Shown one piece after another: positions 62,318 through 64,000 of a DNA stretch of 64,000 nucleotides (positions are counted from its first letter, which is position 1; each line of letters starts with the position of its first letter). The position numbers and the translations under genes were made by a program. Origin of the DNA: Streptomyces lavendulae subsp. lavendulae (GTDB lineage Bacteria; Actinomycetota; Actinomycetes; Streptomycetales; Streptomycetaceae); the NCBI RefSeq assembly GCF_002803845.1, contig NZ_CP024985.1:248001-312000 (forward strand), written 5' to 3'. The notes below the pieces were generated by a model. It made no database searches. It saw nothing but the letters and a program-made list of their open reading frames with translations, and was not told where the DNA came from.

Positions 62318-62590
62318 GGTCGTCGTCGCGGGTGAGTGGGGGGTGGTCGAGGACATCACCCTCACCTTCCTGCGCGACAAGGCCGAGGAGATCCTGCACA
62401 ACAGCAAGGAGTGGGACGGCCGCGGCTGGGACCTCGCCGTCACCGAGACGACGCCGTCCACCATCGTGGTGCGGGTCATCGTCACGGCCAAGGGCCCCGA
62501 CGACCTGTGGACGGTGTGCTGCGCCGTACGGGAGCAACTGGGCGCCTGGCTCGCGGAGAAGCACCCCGGATGCCCTGCCCCGCATCCTGC
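62318..62590 (+). pseudogene. MscS-channel fragment with internal deletion
   Basis: VAGEWGVVEDITLTF is the start of the MscS beta domain, but it jumps directly to LRDKAEEILHNSKEWDGRGW, DLAVTETTPSTIVVRVIVTA and LWTVCCAVREQLGAWLAEKH, the C-terminal domain. The stretch normally holding (R)RLVLPxxYF and the whole membrane part are missing. Confidence 0.6.
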
Positions 62591-62757
62591 TGGATCCGGC
62601 AGCGGGAGCGGCACCCGCTCCGGACGCCCCTGGAGCCTCCGCAGCCGCCCGCGGCCGGCAGGAGGCGCCGGCGGCGCGGGCCACAGCAGCTGTGCGCGGG
62701 CTCGACGCCGGCGCTCCAGGAATGCTTGGCGGGCGGCCTTCGGGACACAAGCGGGGC

Positions 62758-64000
62758 GTGCTGAAGACACTCACCCTGATCCTGCCCGGCGCCGCGGCGG
62801 CGCTCGCCGCGGTCGCCGCCGTCCTCGTCTCGCCCTGGTGGTGGGCCCTCGCCGGCCCGTTGCTGCTGCTCGTCCTGGTGGCCTCGTACGACGTCCTGCA
62901 ACGCCGGCATTCCGTCCTGCGCAACTACCCCCTGCTCGGGCACCTCCGGTTCGCCCTGGAGGCGCTGCGGCCGGAGATCCAGCAGTACTTCATCGAGCGG
63001 AACGTCGACGGCCGCCCCTTCGACCGCGACACCCGCAGTATCGTCTACGAGCGGGCCAAGGGCACCGACGCCGAGGAGCCGTTCGGCACCGAGCTCGACC
63101 TCCACCGGCCCGGCAGCGAATATCTCATCCCCTCCATGGCCCCACATCCGGTACGGGCCGACCCGCCCCGGATACGGGTCGGCGGGCCCGACTGCACAGA
63201 GCCGTACGACATGGCCCTGCTCAACGTCTCGGCGATGAGCTTCGGCTCCCTCTCCGCCAACGCCGTCCTCGCCCTCAACACCGGGGCACGGCTGGGCGGT
63301 TTCGCCCACGACACCGGCGAGGGCGGCCTGTCCGACTACCACCTGCGCCCGGGCGGGGACCTCGTGTGGGAGATCGGCACCGGATACTTCGGGTGCCGCA
63401 CCGACAACGGGGACTTCGACGAGCGGCAGTTCGCCGAGAAGGCCGCACACCCGCAGGTCAAGTGCGTATCGCTGAAGATCAGTCAGGGTGCCAAACCGGG
63501 CATCGGCGGCGTCCTGCCCGGCGCCAAGGTGAACGCGGAGATCGCGCAGGTACGCGGTGTGCCGCAGGGGGAGACCGTCGTCTCGCCCCCGTTCCACCGC
63601 GTGTACTCCACCCCGCGCGAGCTGGTTCGCTTCCTGGCCCGCATGCGCGACCTCGCCGGCGGCAAGCCCGTCGGGTTCAAGCTGTGCGTCGGCTCGCGCC
63701 GCGAGTTCCTCGCCGTGTGCAAAGCCATGCGCGAGGAGGACGCCACACCCGACTTCATCCTCGTCGACGGGGCGGAGGGCGGCACGGGGGCGGCGCCCCT
63801 GGAGTTCGCAGACAACGTCGGCCTGCCACTCGGCGACGGCCTGATGACCGTCCACAACGCCCTCGTCGGCTCCGGGCTGCGCGATCGCATCCGGATCGGA
63901 GCCTCCGGCAAGGTCGCCACCGGCAGCGACCTCGTCAAACGCCTCATCCAGGGCGCCGACTACACCAACTCGGCCCGCGCCATGATGTTCGCGATCGGCT
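62758..64000 (+). CDS. FMN-binding glutamate synthase family protein (5' part)
   Basis: 414 residues are visible before the window edge. The GTG at 62758 is the likely start (an in-frame ATG lies at 62722). Two N-terminal hydrophobic helices (TLILPGAAAALAAVAAVLVS, WWWALAGPLLLLVLVASYDV) precede the GltB-like barrel: MALLNVSAMSFGSLSANAVL, HDTGEGGLSDYHLRPGGDLV, CVSLKISQGAKPGIGGVLPG, LVDGAEGGTGAAPLEFADNV and RIRIGASGKVATGSDLVKRL match the FMN-binding and central domain. Unlike glutamate synthase it lacks the amidotransferase domain, so the reaction is unknown in this membrane-bound branch. Confidence 0.88.
   Translation, partial: MLKTLTLILPGAAAALAAVAAVLVSPWWWALAGPLLLLVLVASYDVLQRRHSVLRNYPLLGHLRFALEALRPEIQQYFIERNVDGRPFDRDTRSIVYERAKGTDAEEPFGTELDLHRPGSEYLIPSMAPHPVRADPPRIRVGGPDCTEPYDMALLNVSAMSFGSLSANAVLALNTGARLGGFAHDTGEGGLSDYHLRPGGDLVWEIGTGYFGCRTDNGDFDERQFAEKAAHPQVKCVSLKISQGAKPGIGGVLPGAKVNAEIAQVRGVPQGETVVSPPFHRVYSTPRELVRFLARMRDLAGGKPVGFKLCVGSRREFLAVCKAMREEDATPDFILVDGAEGGTGAAPLEFADNVGLPLGDGLMTVHNALVGSGLRDRIRIGASGKVATGSDLVKRLIQGADYTNSARAMMFAIG

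Overview
This is high-GC, codon-biased DNA typical of a Streptomyces or close actinomycete: GTG starts, AGGAGG-type ribosome sites, a kinase/beta-propeller fusion, GHKL anti-sigma-like ATPases, an hsp18/RheA pair and IS481, IS3 and IS5 insertion sequences. Intact stress or accessory genes are mixed with many gene fragments and insertion-sequence remnants. That pattern would fit the arm of a linear chromosome, but this is inference; no telomere, origin, tRNA, rRNA or CRISPR array is visible.

Left part (1-12.3 kb). Two conserved hypothetical genes on + are followed by seven co-directional genes on -, running from 12277 down to 1873: a protealysin-like M4 protease, its emfourin-type inhibitor, a 582-residue protein with two DyP/chlorite-dismutase-like half domains, a DyP peroxidase, a small membrane protein, an alpha-dioxygenase/cyclooxygenase-type heme enzyme and a membrane patatin-like lipase. 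A lipase plus a fatty-acid-oxygenase-type enzyme plus a peroxidase suggests lipid oxygenation (oxylipin-like chemistry). This is the most interesting set in the window.

12.6-29 kb. A nest of insertion sequences (IS3, IS30-like and IS5-like fragments, and one intact IS481 with a GCTAGG duplication) is followed by a kinase/beta-propeller and a GHKL ATPase. Next come decayed genes: the end of an FxLD-system methyltransferase, a TmrB-like NTPase fragment, an OLD-family nuclease broken by a 14-bp duplication, and a trypsin/STAND conflict gene with an intact Trypco1 partner. 28.5-32.2 kb holds a secreted beta-trefoil protein and a secreted glycoside hydrolase. 33-38.6 kb is mostly gene debris (IS256, NUDIX, IS5, HTH fragments) around a lipoprotein and a PRC-barrel gene.

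38.8-62 kb. This stretch is rich in stress or dormancy genes: hsp18 with its repressor rheA and two matching operators, two DUF2267 proteins, CsbD, a GHKL ATPase, a MerR regulator with a long repeat-rich leader, an aldo/keto reductase, a CBS protein, a phosphoribosyltransferase-hydrolase fusion, a potassium channel, a glycogen-binding domain protein, an Orn/Lys/Arg decarboxylase and a second PRC-barrel protein. Content resembles the OsdR/DevR-type stress suites of Streptomyces. Inserted here are a CapA-like gene, an MFS exporter with a RimK-like ATP-grasp ligase, and a decayed IS5 element sitting exactly in a stop codon. The window ends with a truncated Mrr-type nuclease gene, an MscS remnant and the start of an FMN-binding glutamate-synthase-family gene.
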